NCBI GenBank assembly: GCA_028278335.1
Contig: JANQEN010000206.1
Location: 1 to 64,000, forward strand
Length of the DNA: 64,000 nt
DNA from: Chitinivibrionales bacterium
Lineage (GTDB): Bacteria > Fibrobacterota > Chitinivibrionia > Chitinivibrionales > JANQEN01
Direction of reading: 5' to 3'
In this document: piece by piece, positions 35,348-44,761 of the stretch
Layout: each line of letters starts with the position of its first letter
How positions within the stretch are numbered: position 1 is the stretch's first letter
The notes under the pieces: generated by a model
The model's database searches: none
What the model saw: the letters and a program-made list of their open reading frames with translations, nothing else
What the model was told of the DNA's origin: nothing
Made by a program: the position numbers and the translations under genes

Positions 35348-36757
35348 TTATGCTGCCTCTGGTGCCAATTTTGATTGTGCGGTAACCTTCGTCATAGAGA
35401 TCCCTGTGTATCCGTAAAAGATAGACACTAAGGGATTAAGCAGATTGAGAAAGGCAAAGGGTAGATAGGCTAGGGTGGCGACACCCAAGGTGCTTGCCAT
35501 AAAAAGCCCACAGGTATTCCAAGGTATAAGTGGCGACGTGAGTGTACCGGCGTCCTCTAATACCCGCGAGAGATTTTTAGGATGGAGTTTTCGTTCATCG
35601 AACATATCCTTATACATTCTTCCTGGCACAACAATGGAGAGATATTGATCTCCCGCTAAAATATTCATAGCGATTATAGTTAGGATCGTTGCCAGTACTA
35701 AATTTCCTGTGCTCGTTGCAAAACGAAGTATCTGATCTGCGACAGATTGGAGCATACCCGATTTAACCATGATACCGCCAAAGGTCATGGCTATTAAAAT
35801 GAGCGAAATGGTGCTCATCATTGAGCTTAGGCCGCCTCGAGAGAGTAGGTTATCAAGCGCTTCCACCCCAGATTCAGAGACATAGCCATGATGTGCTGCA
35901 CCAATAATTTTGGTCATGCCCGCACCCTGAAATATCCAGGCAAAGATTCCTCCAATTATCGCACCGCAGATAAGACTTGGCAGAGCCGGCACTTTTTTTA
36001 CTACCATGGTGATAAGAATGACCGGTGCTAAAAAGAGGAGAGGGTTTAGGTTAAAGGTTGATTCAAGTCCCTTTAACAGAGGATCAATACCTTCGGTATT
36101 TAATGATTTTCCAGCATACATAAAACCAATAACGGCATAGATTATGAGTGATATACCGTAGGAGGGGCCAGTAGTAAAGAGCATATGTCGGATGTGATCA
36201 AACAGGTTGGCTCCAGCCATAGCTGGGGCTAAATTTGTGGTGTCAGAAAGCGGTGACATTTTGTCGCCAAAATAGGAACCCGATACAATGGCTCCGGCAA
36301 CAAGGCCTAAGGGCATCCCCAAGCCTGCGCCAACACCTACCAAGGCTACGCCCACAGTGCCCACTGTGGTCCAAGATGAGCCTGTTGACACAGAGACAAT
36401 TGAGCAGATAATACAGGTGGCAACTAAAAAGATACTCGGTGACAGAAGTTTAAGCCCCCAGTAGACCATAGTAGGAACAATACCGCTTAATATCCAGGTT
36501 CCAATGATGGTTCCAATGATCATAAGAATTAGGATAGCACCCATAGCCATTCTTATGGTTTCCACCACACCCTCTTCAAGTTCTTTCCATTTCATTTTAA
36601 GGAGAAACATGGCAGTTGCTGCACCGGTGACTGCGGCAAAAAGGATTGGAATATGGGGCTCACCCCCCCATAGTTTTAGGGTTGTGATCAATCCTACAAC
36701 GAGGAAAAACATGGGAATACAGGCATGCCATATTGTTGCTTTGTTTTGATCTTCCAT
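35348..36757 (-). CDS. nhaC: NhaC family Na+/H+ antiporter
   Basis: A 469-residue inner-membrane protein with about eleven hydrophobic segments. Typical NhaC features are VSTGSSWTTVGTVGVAL, GSYFGDKMSPLSDTTNLAP near residue 160-180, and the late LIPWNTCGLFM. The family exchanges Na+ for protons, sometimes amino or organic acids (malate/lactate). In sodium-dependent anaerobes it would support pH balance; its place beside arginine/carbamoyl genes leaves open an amino-acid exchange role. AAGGAAT precedes the ATG. Confidence 0.88.
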   Translation of the reverse strand: MEDQNKATIWHACIPMFFLVVGLITTLKLWGGEPHIPILFAAVTGAATAMFLLKMKWKELEEGVVETIRMAMGAILILMIIGTIIGTWILSGIVPTMVYWGLKLLSPSIFLVATCIICSIVSVSTGSSWTTVGTVGVALVGVGAGLGMPLGLVAGAIVSGSYFGDKMSPLSDTTNLAPAMAGANLFDHIRHMLFTTGPSYGISLIIYAVIGFMYAGKSLNTEGIDPLLKGLESTFNLNPLLFLAPVILITMVVKKVPALPSLICGAIIGGIFAWIFQGAGMTKIIGAAHHGYVSESGVEALDNLLSRGGLSSMMSTISLILIAMTFGGIMVKSGMLQSVADQILRFATSTGNLVLATILTIIAMNILAGDQYLSIVVPGRMYKDMFDERKLHPKNLSRVLEDAGTLTSPLIPWNTCGLFMASTLGVATLAYLPFAFLNLLNPLVSIFYGYTGISMTKVTAQSKLAPEAA

Positions 36758-37125
36758 AGAGATATTCCTTTTAAGCCGCAGCTATAATGAGTGATATTTA
36801 GTTATTTGAATTAGTTGTAAACTCTTTAACAAAAGAATGGGTGTGGCTAGTATAGAGAAATAATACGAATTATTTAGTTTAAGAGAAAAATAATGATATG
36901 GCATAATAATAAAATGTATAAAAATTAAATATACTATAAATTAGATGTTTTCCGCATGTCCATGCAACCAATGGAGCACTACACCGTTACCCTTATGAAG
37001 TTTTAAGTTTTTGCCACGGATCCAAATAGTCCTGGTTGCAGGTCTCCCGTATTATTTTATAGAGGCTAGTTTGGGGCTGGTAAAAAATGAGCGCATGATA
37101 AACTATTAAAAGGAGAGAAAGCTTT
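36758..37125. other. Intergenic region upstream of lysC and nhaC
   Basis: 368 nt, very AT-rich in its first half. It should carry divergent promoters for nhaC and lysC. I looked for a lysine riboswitch before lysC and found no recognisable core. A plausible -10 (TATTTTAT) lies near 37050. Nothing else stands out. Confidence 0.4.
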
Positions 37126-38337
37126 ATGACTTGTATCGTGCAAAAATATGGTGGTAGCAGTGTTGCTGATGTAGAAAAATTAAGAAAAATTGCAGGTTCG
37201 ATTGCAGAAGTAAAGAAACAGAATATTGATGTGGCAGTCGTTGTTTCCGCTATGGGTAAGACGACGGATAACTTGGTTAAGACTGCTCGTGAGTTGTCAA
37301 GTTCGCCTCCACGAAGAGAGATGGACATGCTTTTGAGCACCGGCGAGCGCATCACAATGGCACTGCTTTGCATGGCATTAAGTGAGCAGGGTCTTGAAGC
37401 GGTTTCCCTCACTGGATCGCAGTCTGGAATTATTACCAACGATCGCCACAATGATGCTCGAGTTATTGAGGTGCGTCCCTTCCGTGTTCAGGATGAAATG
37501 GCTAAGGGGAAGGTGGTTGTGGTTGGTGGTTTTCAGGGTGTCAGTTATCGTCGTGATATAACAACGCTGGGTCGTGGTGGCTCCGATACCACTGCGGTTG
37601 CACTTGCTGCTGCTCTTAATGCAGATAGGTGCGAGATCTATTCTGATGTGGATGGTGTTTATTCTGCTGATCCCTCTGTGGTGGCCAATGCAGAGCATTT
37701 ACCGGAGATCTCTTACCAGGTTATGCAGGAGATGAGTACTGCCGGAGCAAAGGTGCTTAATGCTCATGCAGTTCAGTTTGCTAAAGACAAGCAAATTGCC
37801 ATATATGCTCGCAGTACCTTCAGTCGTGAACGGGAAACGGTTATTAGAAAGTTTGCACCGGGAACCCTCATTGGAGTTCAGGCTGTTGTTAGTGAGAATG
37901 ACATTATTCGCGTGCGTATGGAGGGTAAGAATATTGTTGAATCATTTAATAAAGCCTTGTCAATTTTAGAAGAGCAACAGGTGCATATCAAAGAGTTGCA
38001 TGTAGCAAGCTATGATGAAGATACTAGCAAGTCCAAGGCTTCCTTTGTGGTGTCACCGAAAAATGTCTATGGCTGGGAAAAGATACAGAATCAACTACAG
38101 GAGCAATTTGGAGAGACTATTGCGTTTGATACACATCTCTCGGCACTCTCTCTTATTGGTGAAGGGCTTAACGAAAGCAATCAGACACTGCTTAAGACTA
38201 TTGACCTTCTTAAACAGAAGGATATTGCTATTTCAGGTATTGCGACCACCTCTTTTCGGATTTCACTTCTTGTCAATCGCGAAGATGTTAAGCACGGTGT
38301 CTCATTGTGTCATGAGAAATGGGTTACAGAAGGATAA
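37126..38337 (+). CDS. lysC: Aspartate kinase
   Basis: Phosphorylates aspartate as the first step to lysine, threonine and methionine. The 403-residue length and layout fit the monofunctional class. The N-terminus has [11 protein letters not shown], then [25 protein letters not shown] and [14 protein letters not shown]. Two ACT domains occupy residues 260-400 ([13 protein letters not shown] and [11 protein letters not shown]), so feedback inhibition by lysine and/or threonine is likely. AAAGGAG upstream. It is followed after 57 nt by a rubrerythrin-like gene with no obvious functional link. Confidence 0.95.
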   Translation: MTCIVQKYGGSSVADVEKLRKIAGSIAEVKKQNIDVAVVVSAMGKTTDNLVKTARELSSSPPRREMDMLLSTGERITMALLCMALSEQGLEAVSLTGSQSGIITNDRHNDARVIEVRPFRVQDEMAKGKVVVVGGFQGVSYRRDITTLGRGGSDTTAVALAAALNADRCEIYSDVDGVYSADPSVVANAEHLPEISYQVMQEMSTAGAKVLNAHAVQFAKDKQIAIYARSTFSRERETVIRKFAPGTLIGVQAVVSENDIIRVRMEGKNIVESFNKALSILEEQQVHIKELHVASYDEDTSKSKASFVVSPKNVYGWEKIQNQLQEQFGETIAFDTHLSALSLIGEGLNESNQTLLKTIDLLKQKDIAISGIATTSFRISLLVNREDVKHGVSLCHEKWVTEG

Positions 38338-38394
38338 TAGTAGCTATATTTAAAGACGGGATGATAAAGAGAAAATTCAACGTTGGAGGAATAC

Positions 38395-38898
38395 ATGGGT
38401 GATACTGGAGTGTTAGAGATTCTTAAGAAAGCTCTTCTTTTAGAGAAGCGAGGAAAGGCCTTTTATGAAAAGGTAGCCAACAATACCGAGAACAATGGTG
38501 TGAAAGAGCTTTTTACAACCATGGCTAAGGAAGAGGAGAGTCACATTCAGATAATTTCCGATCAGTTTAAATCCTATAGAGATTCAAATACAATTACCTT
38601 TGAAAAGAGTGAGGAGGCACATCAGAGTCACTTTGCTTCCATGGTATTAAATGAATCAATTAAAAAGGAGATCTCTGCTGCAGAGTTTGAAGCAGCTGCG
38701 ATTGCTGCTGCAATGGCCATGGAGAAAAATGCCATTGCGCTCTATTTAGGTCGAGCAAAAGAAACAACAGATCCACAGGAAAAGGAACTCTATTCCTGGC
38801 TTGCCAAATGGGAACAGAGCCACCTGGATTTCTTAGTAAGCATTGATAAAGAGCTCTGTGAGCAGATTTGGCAGGATAATCAGTTCTGGCCTTTTTAA
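38395..38898 (+). CDS. Rubrerythrin-like di-iron protein (ferritin superfamily)
   Basis: 167 residues forming a four-helix bundle with ExxH motifs: LLLEKRGKAFYEKVA and AKEEESHIQII in the first pair, and AMAMEKNAIALYLGRA and KWEQSHLDFL in the second. There is no C-terminal rubredoxin domain, so it is a short erythrin form, likely consuming peroxide or storing iron in an anaerobe. ATG 38395 is chosen because GGAGGA precedes it by 4 nt. Its 3' end overlaps that of the convergent deacetylase gene by 4 nt. Confidence 0.85.
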   Translation: MGDTGVLEILKKALLLEKRGKAFYEKVANNTENNGVKELFTTMAKEEESHIQIISDQFKSYRDSNTITFEKSEEAHQSHFASMVLNESIKKEISAAEFEAAAIAAAMAMEKNAIALYLGRAKETTDPQEKELYSWLAKWEQSHLDFLVSIDKELCEQIWQDNQFWPF

Positions 38899-40028
38899 CG
38901 TTTGATAGAATGAAGAGGAAATAGGAGATCTTTTATTTCCTCTATTGTTGTATCTATTTGTGAATCAATTAATTTTTTTTGTTGAGGGTCAAAGGGCTCT
39001 CGTTGTTGGTCACGAAGCCCACCTACCCAATCAGCATTGGCAAGCATAACACCACCCATTCCCAGTGAAAGGTCTTCTTCATAGGTCTCGCTTAAGACAC
39101 TCCACAAGAGAGTCCACCCACGCACGGTATTTTCTACATGGTATCCACCACCTCCGGTTGCTAGTATTGGCTTTTTTAGAGCCATGATCCTTTGCACAAC
39201 ATCAACCAACACAGTGTTTGTAAGCTGCAGGTGGGCTAAAGGATCACCAGTAAGGGTGTCCATTCCCAGCTCTAAAATGATTACATCAGGATTGTAACTG
39301 TTCAGCAGTGGAAGTGCGATTTCACAAAAGACATGATTATAAATTTTATTATACGTCCCTTCGGGTAGTGGAACATTGCATGAAAAACCATACCCATCAC
39401 CTTCTCCACACTCCTGTACTGCCCCGGTTCCTGGAAAAAGGGTCTTGCCGTCCTGGTGAAGCGAGAGTGTCAAAACTTGGTCTGTTGCATTAAAGGCTTT
39501 TTGTACACCGTCACAATGATGCACATCTATGTCGATAATTGCAGGGCGTAATCCCGCTTGTAAAAAGGTTAAGGCACTTAACACAATGTCATTTATATAA
39601 CAAAAACCAGAGGCATGAGCAGCATGGGCATGATGAAACCCACCGGATGGATTAAAGACAATATCGGCATCTCCAGAGAGTATCGCCTTTGCGCCAGTAA
39701 TCGAACCACCTGCCGCAAGAAGGGAATAGGGGTATAGGGATGGGAAAATTGGACAGTCAGCAGTGCCAAGACCCATTTCTAAAGAGGAGAGTGGTAGCTC
39801 CCCTTGCGATGCCTTTTTTATAGCCTCGATATACTCTCGCTTATGAAAAGAATATGTTTCTTGATCTGTCAAGGCAACGGGGCTTTCTATTTGAACCAAG
39901 GAATCTAAAAAGAGCCCCATTTTATTAGCTAAAGCATAGGTTAGGCCTGCCCTTTTTGAACTAAATGGGCAATCTGCTGGGTATCCATCTTTTTCCAACT
40001 CATCTGAATAGATAAATAGTTTTTTCAT
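38895..40028 (-). CDS. acuC: AcuC-like histone-deacetylase family protein
   Basis: A 377-residue zinc deacetylase of the class I HDAC/AcuC type. It has the general-base His pair in GGFHHAHAAHASGFCYIND (132-133), Zn ligands Asp168 and His170 in IIDIDVHHCDGV, and the third ligand Asp257 in ELGMDTLTGDPLAHL. All catalytic residues are present. In Bacillus AcuC removes acetyl from lysine of acetyl-CoA synthetase. Here it follows, by a 4-nt overlap, an acetyl-CoA hydrolase fused to an acetyltransferase, so a like role is a reasonable inference. Confidence 0.88.
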   Translation of the reverse strand: MKKLFIYSDELEKDGYPADCPFSSKRAGLTYALANKMGLFLDSLVQIESPVALTDQETYSFHKREYIEAIKKASQGELPLSSLEMGLGTADCPIFPSLYPYSLLAAGGSITGAKAILSGDADIVFNPSGGFHHAHAAHASGFCYINDIVLSALTFLQAGLRPAIIDIDVHHCDGVQKAFNATDQVLTLSLHQDGKTLFPGTGAVQECGEGDGYGFSCNVPLPEGTYNKIYNHVFCEIALPLLNSYNPDVIILELGMDTLTGDPLAHLQLTNTVLVDVVQRIMALKKPILATGGGGYHVENTVRGWTLLWSVLSETYEEDLSLGMGGVMLANADWVGGLRDQQREPFDPQQKKLIDSQIDTTIEEIKDLLFPLHSIKR

Positions 40029-41902
40029 TTGAAAACCATCCGGTAACAGAGTACATTATCTTCTCGGGTACTGGTAATTTGAGCATCGCACTTATCCAGT
40101 ACCTTTTGCATTTTATTGTTATCCACCAACACTTCTGCGGTAAAACCACTGATGGCATTTCGCTTTGCCATGTCGGTCAAACGATCAAGGAGCATGGACC
40201 CGATACCCCGATTTTGCCAATCATCATGCACCGTAAAGGCAACCTCAGCAAGGTTTTGAGTTTCGTCAAGATAGTATTGGCCAAAACCAATTATCCTATC
40301 CCCATGAGCTTCGGGCACCGTGGCGACAATAGCTACATCTGTACGGGGATTTATATAAATGAAGTTTTTGATCTGTTTCCTCTGTAAATTTTTAAGACGG
40401 GCCATAAACCTAAAGTAGATAGTGTCTTGGGATACATCATAGTACATCTCTTTAAGAGCGGGCTCATCAGTAGGGCGGACATTCCGGAAATGGAGAAGCG
40501 TGCCGTCATCGAGAACGTTTGAGCTGTAGTAGTCTTGGAAGCCAAGATAGAATCCGCTCTCAGTACCGGTAAACTCGCTGGGTAGCAGGCCGATTTCTAA
40601 GGCATCCTTTAGCAGTTGTTCGCGAAATGTTGGGTGCGCAATTGATATAAGTGCAACAGCTCTCTCCTGGATACTTTTGCCGTGTAAATAGGCGGTGCCG
40701 TACTCAGTAACCACATAGTGAACGTCGCCTCTAGTGGTTACTACGCCGGCACCGGGCGTCAGAAGCGCCTTGATTCGTGAAATGGTCCCCTGTTTTGCGG
40801 TTGAGTTAAGGGCGATGATTGCCTTACCTCCAGGAGACTTTGCTGCGCCGCGATTAAAATCGACCTGGCCCCCTATACCTGAATAAAAGGTTGAGCCCAG
40901 TGAATCCGCACAGACTTGGCCAGTTAAATCAACCTCTAAAGCGACGTTGATGGCCACTTGTTTATTTTGTTTACTTATGACAAATGGATCGTTTACATAT
41001 TCTGTGGGATAGAACATAAAACCGGGATTGTCATTGATATAGTCGTATACTTTTTTCGTGCCCATACAAAAGCTAGCAACAACTTTACCTTTGTCAGAGG
41101 ATTTTCTGCTTCCATCAACTACTCCCGATTCGATAAGATCAATAATGGTATCTGTAAACATCTCAGTATGGATCCCAAGCTGTTTTTTCTTCTTTAAAAA
41201 GGGGGCCACTGCCTGAGGTATTGCACCAATGCCAAATTCTATAGTAGAGCCGTCCTCCACAAGTGCTGCAATAAATTCGCCAATTTTCGTTGTGATTTCA
41301 TTAGGTTCTGCTGGTGGTACTTCCAACAGCGGCCTATCCACAGGAACTAAGAGATCTATATTATGAATATGAATAAAGCTGTCACCATGAGTTATAGGCA
41401 TTTGAGGATTTACTTGTGCAATAACAAGACTGGCATTCTCTGCCGCACTCTTTACAATGTCGACGCTAATTCCTAAGCTACATCGGCCACGGGAGTCAGG
41501 TGGTGTCACGTGGATCAGAGCAACATCAATTGGTAATTGACCAGAGGAGAAGAGTTGGGGAATGTCAGAGAGAAAGATCGGTGTGTAGTCACCGAGCCCC
41601 TCCTGTATATGACTGCGGACACCATCGGCAATAAAGAAGCTGTTTATACGAAAGCGACCTGCAAGAGACTTATCCGCATAGGCAGCAGACTCTGTTGTAA
41701 GAAAATCAATAATTTCTGTATCTTGAAGATCCTTGCTTCGGCCAACCATGGCATGAATAAGCTCCTTAGGTTGTCCGCAGCCGGTGCCTATGAATACTCG
41801 CTGTCCCGGTTGAATGTGTGATACCGCTTCCTGTGCCGAGACAATCTTTTGTGTATAATCCTGCTCCCAAGCCTGGTTTTGTTTAACTGATTCTTTATTC
41901 AT
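40025..41902 (-). CDS. Acetyl-CoA hydrolase/CoA-transferase fused to a GNAT acetyltransferase
   Basis: 625 residues. Residues about 15-455 are an acetyl-CoA hydrolase/transferase (class I-like CoA transferase, 4-hydroxybutyrate CoA-transferase relatives) with GQRVFIGTGCGQPKELI near 33, VTPPDSRGRCSLGISVDIV, and the late VVTTRGDVHYVVTEYGTAYL. The catalytic Glu would be in GSTIEFGIGAIP. From about 465 a GNAT domain begins (LLHFRNVRPTDEPALK) with the acetyl-CoA loop QNRGIGSMLLDRL near 585. Such fusions exist in other anaerobes. It sits between the ADP-forming ligase and the deacetylase in one operon. Confidence 0.87.
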   Translation of the reverse strand: MNKESVKQNQAWEQDYTQKIVSAQEAVSHIQPGQRVFIGTGCGQPKELIHAMVGRSKDLQDTEIIDFLTTESAAYADKSLAGRFRINSFFIADGVRSHIQEGLGDYTPIFLSDIPQLFSSGQLPIDVALIHVTPPDSRGRCSLGISVDIVKSAAENASLVIAQVNPQMPITHGDSFIHIHNIDLLVPVDRPLLEVPPAEPNEITTKIGEFIAALVEDGSTIEFGIGAIPQAVAPFLKKKKQLGIHTEMFTDTIIDLIESGVVDGSRKSSDKGKVVASFCMGTKKVYDYINDNPGFMFYPTEYVNDPFVISKQNKQVAINVALEVDLTGQVCADSLGSTFYSGIGGQVDFNRGAAKSPGGKAIIALNSTAKQGTISRIKALLTPGAGVVTTRGDVHYVVTEYGTAYLHGKSIQERAVALISIAHPTFREQLLKDALEIGLLPSEFTGTESGFYLGFQDYYSSNVLDDGTLLHFRNVRPTDEPALKEMYYDVSQDTIYFRFMARLKNLQRKQIKNFIYINPRTDVAIVATVPEAHGDRIIGFGQYYLDETQNLAEVAFTVHDDWQNRGIGSMLLDRLTDMAKRNAISGFTAEVLVDNNKMQKVLDKCDAQITSTREDNVLCYRMVFK

Positions 41903-41926
41903 GAGTAACCTCGTGGTAGAAGATTT

Positions 41927-44041
41927 CTAATCTGTTTTTGCTAAAGTGATCCGTGCATCCGCTGCAACAGAATCGGTTCCAACTTCCCCAACAATAAAGG
42001 GATTTATATCCATTTCAACAATTTGTGGAAAGTCGGTGACCAACTGGCTAATCCTCTGAAGAGCATTAGCAATAGCCTGGATGTCAGCTTCAGCCTGTCC
42101 CCGGACTCCAGTTAACAATGAGAACGATCGAGTCTGGGAGAGCATGGTCATGGCCTCTTCTTCTGTAATTGGCGCGATATGGAATGTGACATCCCGCATG
42201 ACCTCAACAAAGATTCCGCCAAGACCAAACATGAGGAGTGGGCCAAACTGAGGATCGCGGGTCATGCCGATAATAACCTCTCTACCGGGGTTTGCCATTC
42301 GTTCAATGTAGGCGCCATCAATTTGAGCTGTTGGATTTTTTTGGCTGACCCGCAACATCATAAGATCAAAGGCGTCATAGACCTCTCCGGCTGAGGTTAA
42401 ATTCAACTTGACCCCACCGATATCGGACTTGTGAACAATATGTGGCGAGGCAATTTTCATCACCACAGGATAGCCAATTTTTTCAGCAAAGCTAACAGCC
42501 TCGCCAGCATCAGCTGCAAGTCGTCCTGGTAACACATTGAATCCGTATGCGTCAAGTACCATTTTAGCTTCTGCTTCGCCCATTTGAAAGATTTTTTCTC
42601 GTATATCGCGATGAATAATACGCTCCACCCGCCGGCGATTCACAGCAAATCGTTGCAATACTCGGGAAGGACGCTTAAGCCATTGATGGTATTCGAACAT
42701 GGCTTTTAAAGCAGCAACAGCTCTCTCTGGTGTTGGATAGTCAGGAAGATTTGCCGCAACCAGTTCATCCCGGCCAGGCATGACATCCTCACCACCCATA
42801 AAAGAGACAAGAATCGGTTTTTTAGATTCTGAACAAGCTGCAATGGCACGAGCTGTTTCTGCAGGGCGTGTCATTGCTTGGGGAGTAAGAATGACAATAA
42901 TAGCATCGACGTTTGAGTCATCCATGGCTGTGTTGACAGCGTCGACATATCTTTTGGGGTCGGCATCACCTAACACATCTATAGGATTACCTACACTTGC
43001 TGCAGCAGGAAGCTTTTTTCGTAGTGCTGTAGCCGAGGCGTGGGCAAGAATACTCACCTCTAAACCGGAGAGTTCCACAGCATCAGCCGCCATTATCCCA
43101 GGACCTCCAGCATTGGTAATAATCGCTACTCGTTTACCCGTGGGAAGAGGTTGCATAGCAAGGGCTGTAGCAAAATCAAAGAGCTGCTCAAAGGTGTCTG
43201 CGCGTATGATCCCAGATCGCTTAAAAGCTGATCCATAGGCTATATCTGCTCCAGCAAGACTTCCTGTATGTGAAGAAGCTGCTTTGCCCCCAGCTTGCGT
43301 TACTCCTGACTTGAGGATTACCACGGGTTTAATCATAGCCGCAGCTTCGGCCGCTTTAATGAACTCGTGTCCGGCACCGATACTTTCGAGATAGCCTACT
43401 ATTACCTTAGTTTCGGGATCTTCGGTAAAGGTCTTTAAAAAGTCAATCTCTGAGAGATCGGCTTTGTTTCCCATACTTATCAATTTTGCCAGCCCCAGGT
43501 GTCTCCCCGCAGCCCAATCTAGGATGGCTGTGCAAAGTGCTCCGGATTGTGATATTACAGAGATGGCACCCTCCTTAGGCATTCGATTGGCAAAGGAGGC
43601 ATTCATGGCATGATGAGTATTGATGAGTCCCAAACAGTTGGGGCCAAGTAACCTAGTCTTCTGGGTTGAACAGAGTTGGGTAATTTCTTGTTCCAGTGCT
43701 GCTCCCTCTTTGTTAACCTCTTTAAAGCCTGCACTAATTATGCAGAGAGATTTTGTTTTTACTGAAAGAGCCTCTTTGACCGCTTGATATACTAAGGGTG
43801 CAGGGAGGATAATAATTGCTAAATCTAAAGGTTTTCCACAATCCACAATGGTTGGTAGACAGGGAACTCCCAAAATCTCTTGAGAGCCAGGGTTTATGGG
43901 TATCAACTCTCCGTTATAGCCACCATTTTTTAGGTTTGAAAAAATCTCATAACCCACCTTACCTGGTTTTGATGAGGCGCCAATGACAGCAATGGATTGT
44001 GGTGTTAACATGGCCTGAATCTTGTCCATAGTGTGCTCCAT
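41927..44041 (-). CDS. ADP-forming acetate/acyl-CoA ligase, fused alpha and beta subunits
   Basis: 704 residues. Converts acetyl-CoA, ADP and Pi to acetate and ATP (or the reverse). The alpha part has the CoA-binding Rossmann start QSIAVIGASSKPGKVGYEIF, GPNCLGLINT, SQSGALCTA and the catalytic His in SSHTGSLAGADIAYGSAF (near 258). After a linker at about 460-480 comes the ATP-grasp beta part: AGEAVSFAEKIGYPVVMKIASPHIVHKSDIGGV and later LMFGLGGIFVEV. The first ATG has AAAGGA upstream. This is one of the main energy-conserving acetate enzymes in anaerobes and archaea. Confidence 0.92.
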   Translation of the reverse strand: MEHTMDKIQAMLTPQSIAVIGASSKPGKVGYEIFSNLKNGGYNGELIPINPGSQEILGVPCLPTIVDCGKPLDLAIIILPAPLVYQAVKEALSVKTKSLCIISAGFKEVNKEGAALEQEITQLCSTQKTRLLGPNCLGLINTHHAMNASFANRMPKEGAISVISQSGALCTAILDWAAGRHLGLAKLISMGNKADLSEIDFLKTFTEDPETKVIVGYLESIGAGHEFIKAAEAAAMIKPVVILKSGVTQAGGKAASSHTGSLAGADIAYGSAFKRSGIIRADTFEQLFDFATALAMQPLPTGKRVAIITNAGGPGIMAADAVELSGLEVSILAHASATALRKKLPAAASVGNPIDVLGDADPKRYVDAVNTAMDDSNVDAIIVILTPQAMTRPAETARAIAACSESKKPILVSFMGGEDVMPGRDELVAANLPDYPTPERAVAALKAMFEYHQWLKRPSRVLQRFAVNRRRVERIIHRDIREKIFQMGEAEAKMVLDAYGFNVLPGRLAADAGEAVSFAEKIGYPVVMKIASPHIVHKSDIGGVKLNLTSAGEVYDAFDLMMLRVSQKNPTAQIDGAYIERMANPGREVIIGMTRDPQFGPLLMFGLGGIFVEVMRDVTFHIAPITEEEAMTMLSQTRSFSLLTGVRGQAEADIQAIANALQRISQLVTDFPQIVEMDINPFIVGEVGTDSVAADARITLAKTD

Positions 44042-44050
44042 ACTATTCCT

Positions 44051-44470
44051 TTATTGTGCAGCTACTTGAGCAGTTATACAGTTTCCACGTTTGTTGAACG
44101 TGACCTTTTGTGATAATTGATAAATAAGAAGATAGCCTCGATTCTTAATTTCTCGAGGATCTTCGGGAATGTTTCGTGGTTTTATCTTTGAATGATCAAA
44201 TCCTTGGCCTGAATCGGAGATTGTAATTTCATAGAGACAATTTTTAAGTGGTATGATTGTAAGGTTAATCCGACCACAGCCATCTTGTTGACAACCATGG
44301 ACAATAGCATTGGTTAGAAGTTCGCGGATGACTACCATCACCCCGGAATATCCGAAACCCTGTCGATCTTTTATATAATCGCTGCATAGTGATAATACTT
44401 TGTTTTTGTATTGTCCCATACAATCACTCTTGATTGTTAATTTATTGTTTTCTTTGTTAATAGTGAGCAT
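44051..44470 (-). CDS. RsbW/SpoIIAB-type HATPase regulator
   Basis: 139 residues from ATG 44470 (GAGG 6 nt upstream; an in-frame TTG 12 nt earlier lacks spacing). It is a lone GHKL/HATPase_c domain: N-box RELLTNAIVHGCQ, G1 box ISDSGQGFD and a G2-like NRGYLLIYQL. It lacks a dimerisation/His-phosphotransfer domain, so it resembles anti-sigma/serine kinases of the RsbW type. No STAS partner is adjacent. It is the first gene after a sigma-54 promoter and is followed 9 nt later by the acyl-CoA ligase gene, so it may regulate that unit or a partner elsewhere. Confidence 0.8.
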   Translation of the reverse strand: MLTINKENNKLTIKSDCMGQYKNKVLSLCSDYIKDRQGFGYSGVMVVIRELLTNAIVHGCQQDGCGRINLTIIPLKNCLYEITISDSGQGFDHSKIKPRNIPEDPREIKNRGYLLIYQLSQKVTFNKRGNCITAQVAAQ

Positions 44471-44500
44471 AGTTATCCTCAACAGTTTTCAAAACAATAA

Positions 44501-44516
44501 TGCAATCAATGTGCCA
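44501..44516 (-). promoter_or_regulatory. Sigma-54 (RpoN) promoter, -24/-12
   Basis: On the minus strand TGGCAC, five bases, then TTGCA: an exact match to the sigma-54 consensus TGGCACRNNNNTTGCW. The -12 element ends at 44501, about 30 nt before the HATPase start, a fitting distance for transcription initiation. It would drive the HATPase, acyl-CoA ligase, hydrolase-GNAT and deacetylase genes. Confidence 0.75.
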
Positions 44517-44582
44517 GATGTATAGAAACGATTTTTTAGGGAAATTGCTCTGATCTTGAAAAAGTATCGATCGGTTACTGTG

Positions 44583-44679
44583 GACAGATGTCACCTGGTG
44601 TAAAATGGTATTCGATAACACCTTGAAAAATCATCGGACATTCATGGTGACAGAAATCCATGAGTGACAGTTGTCACTC
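44583..44679. promoter_or_regulatory. Candidate upstream activator sites for the sigma-54 promoter
   Basis: A perfect 18-bp inverted repeat (GAGTGACA, GT, TGTCACTC) lies at 44662-44679. A related imperfect one, GGACA GA TGTCA, is at 44583-44593, and a lone TGACA half-site at 44648-44652. They share a TGACA-N2-TGTCA core and lie 70-165 nt upstream of the sigma-54 promoter, where enhancer-binding proteins normally bind. The activator is not in the window. Confidence 0.55.
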
Positions 44680-44761
44680 CCCTTTGGATAGTGCAACGGA
44701 CATAACTTTTCTAATTCTTCATTAAATAGGATTCAACTGAAACAAAGAGATGCCTGGGTAA

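Noticed and set aside
36940-37125. Lysine riboswitch upstream of lysC
   Set aside because: I could not find the conserved junction sequences of the class.
36993-37451. 152-residue minus-strand frame over the lysC start
   Set aside because: lysC is an unmistakable aspartate kinase in the other direction; the reverse frame shows no domain and no ribosome site.
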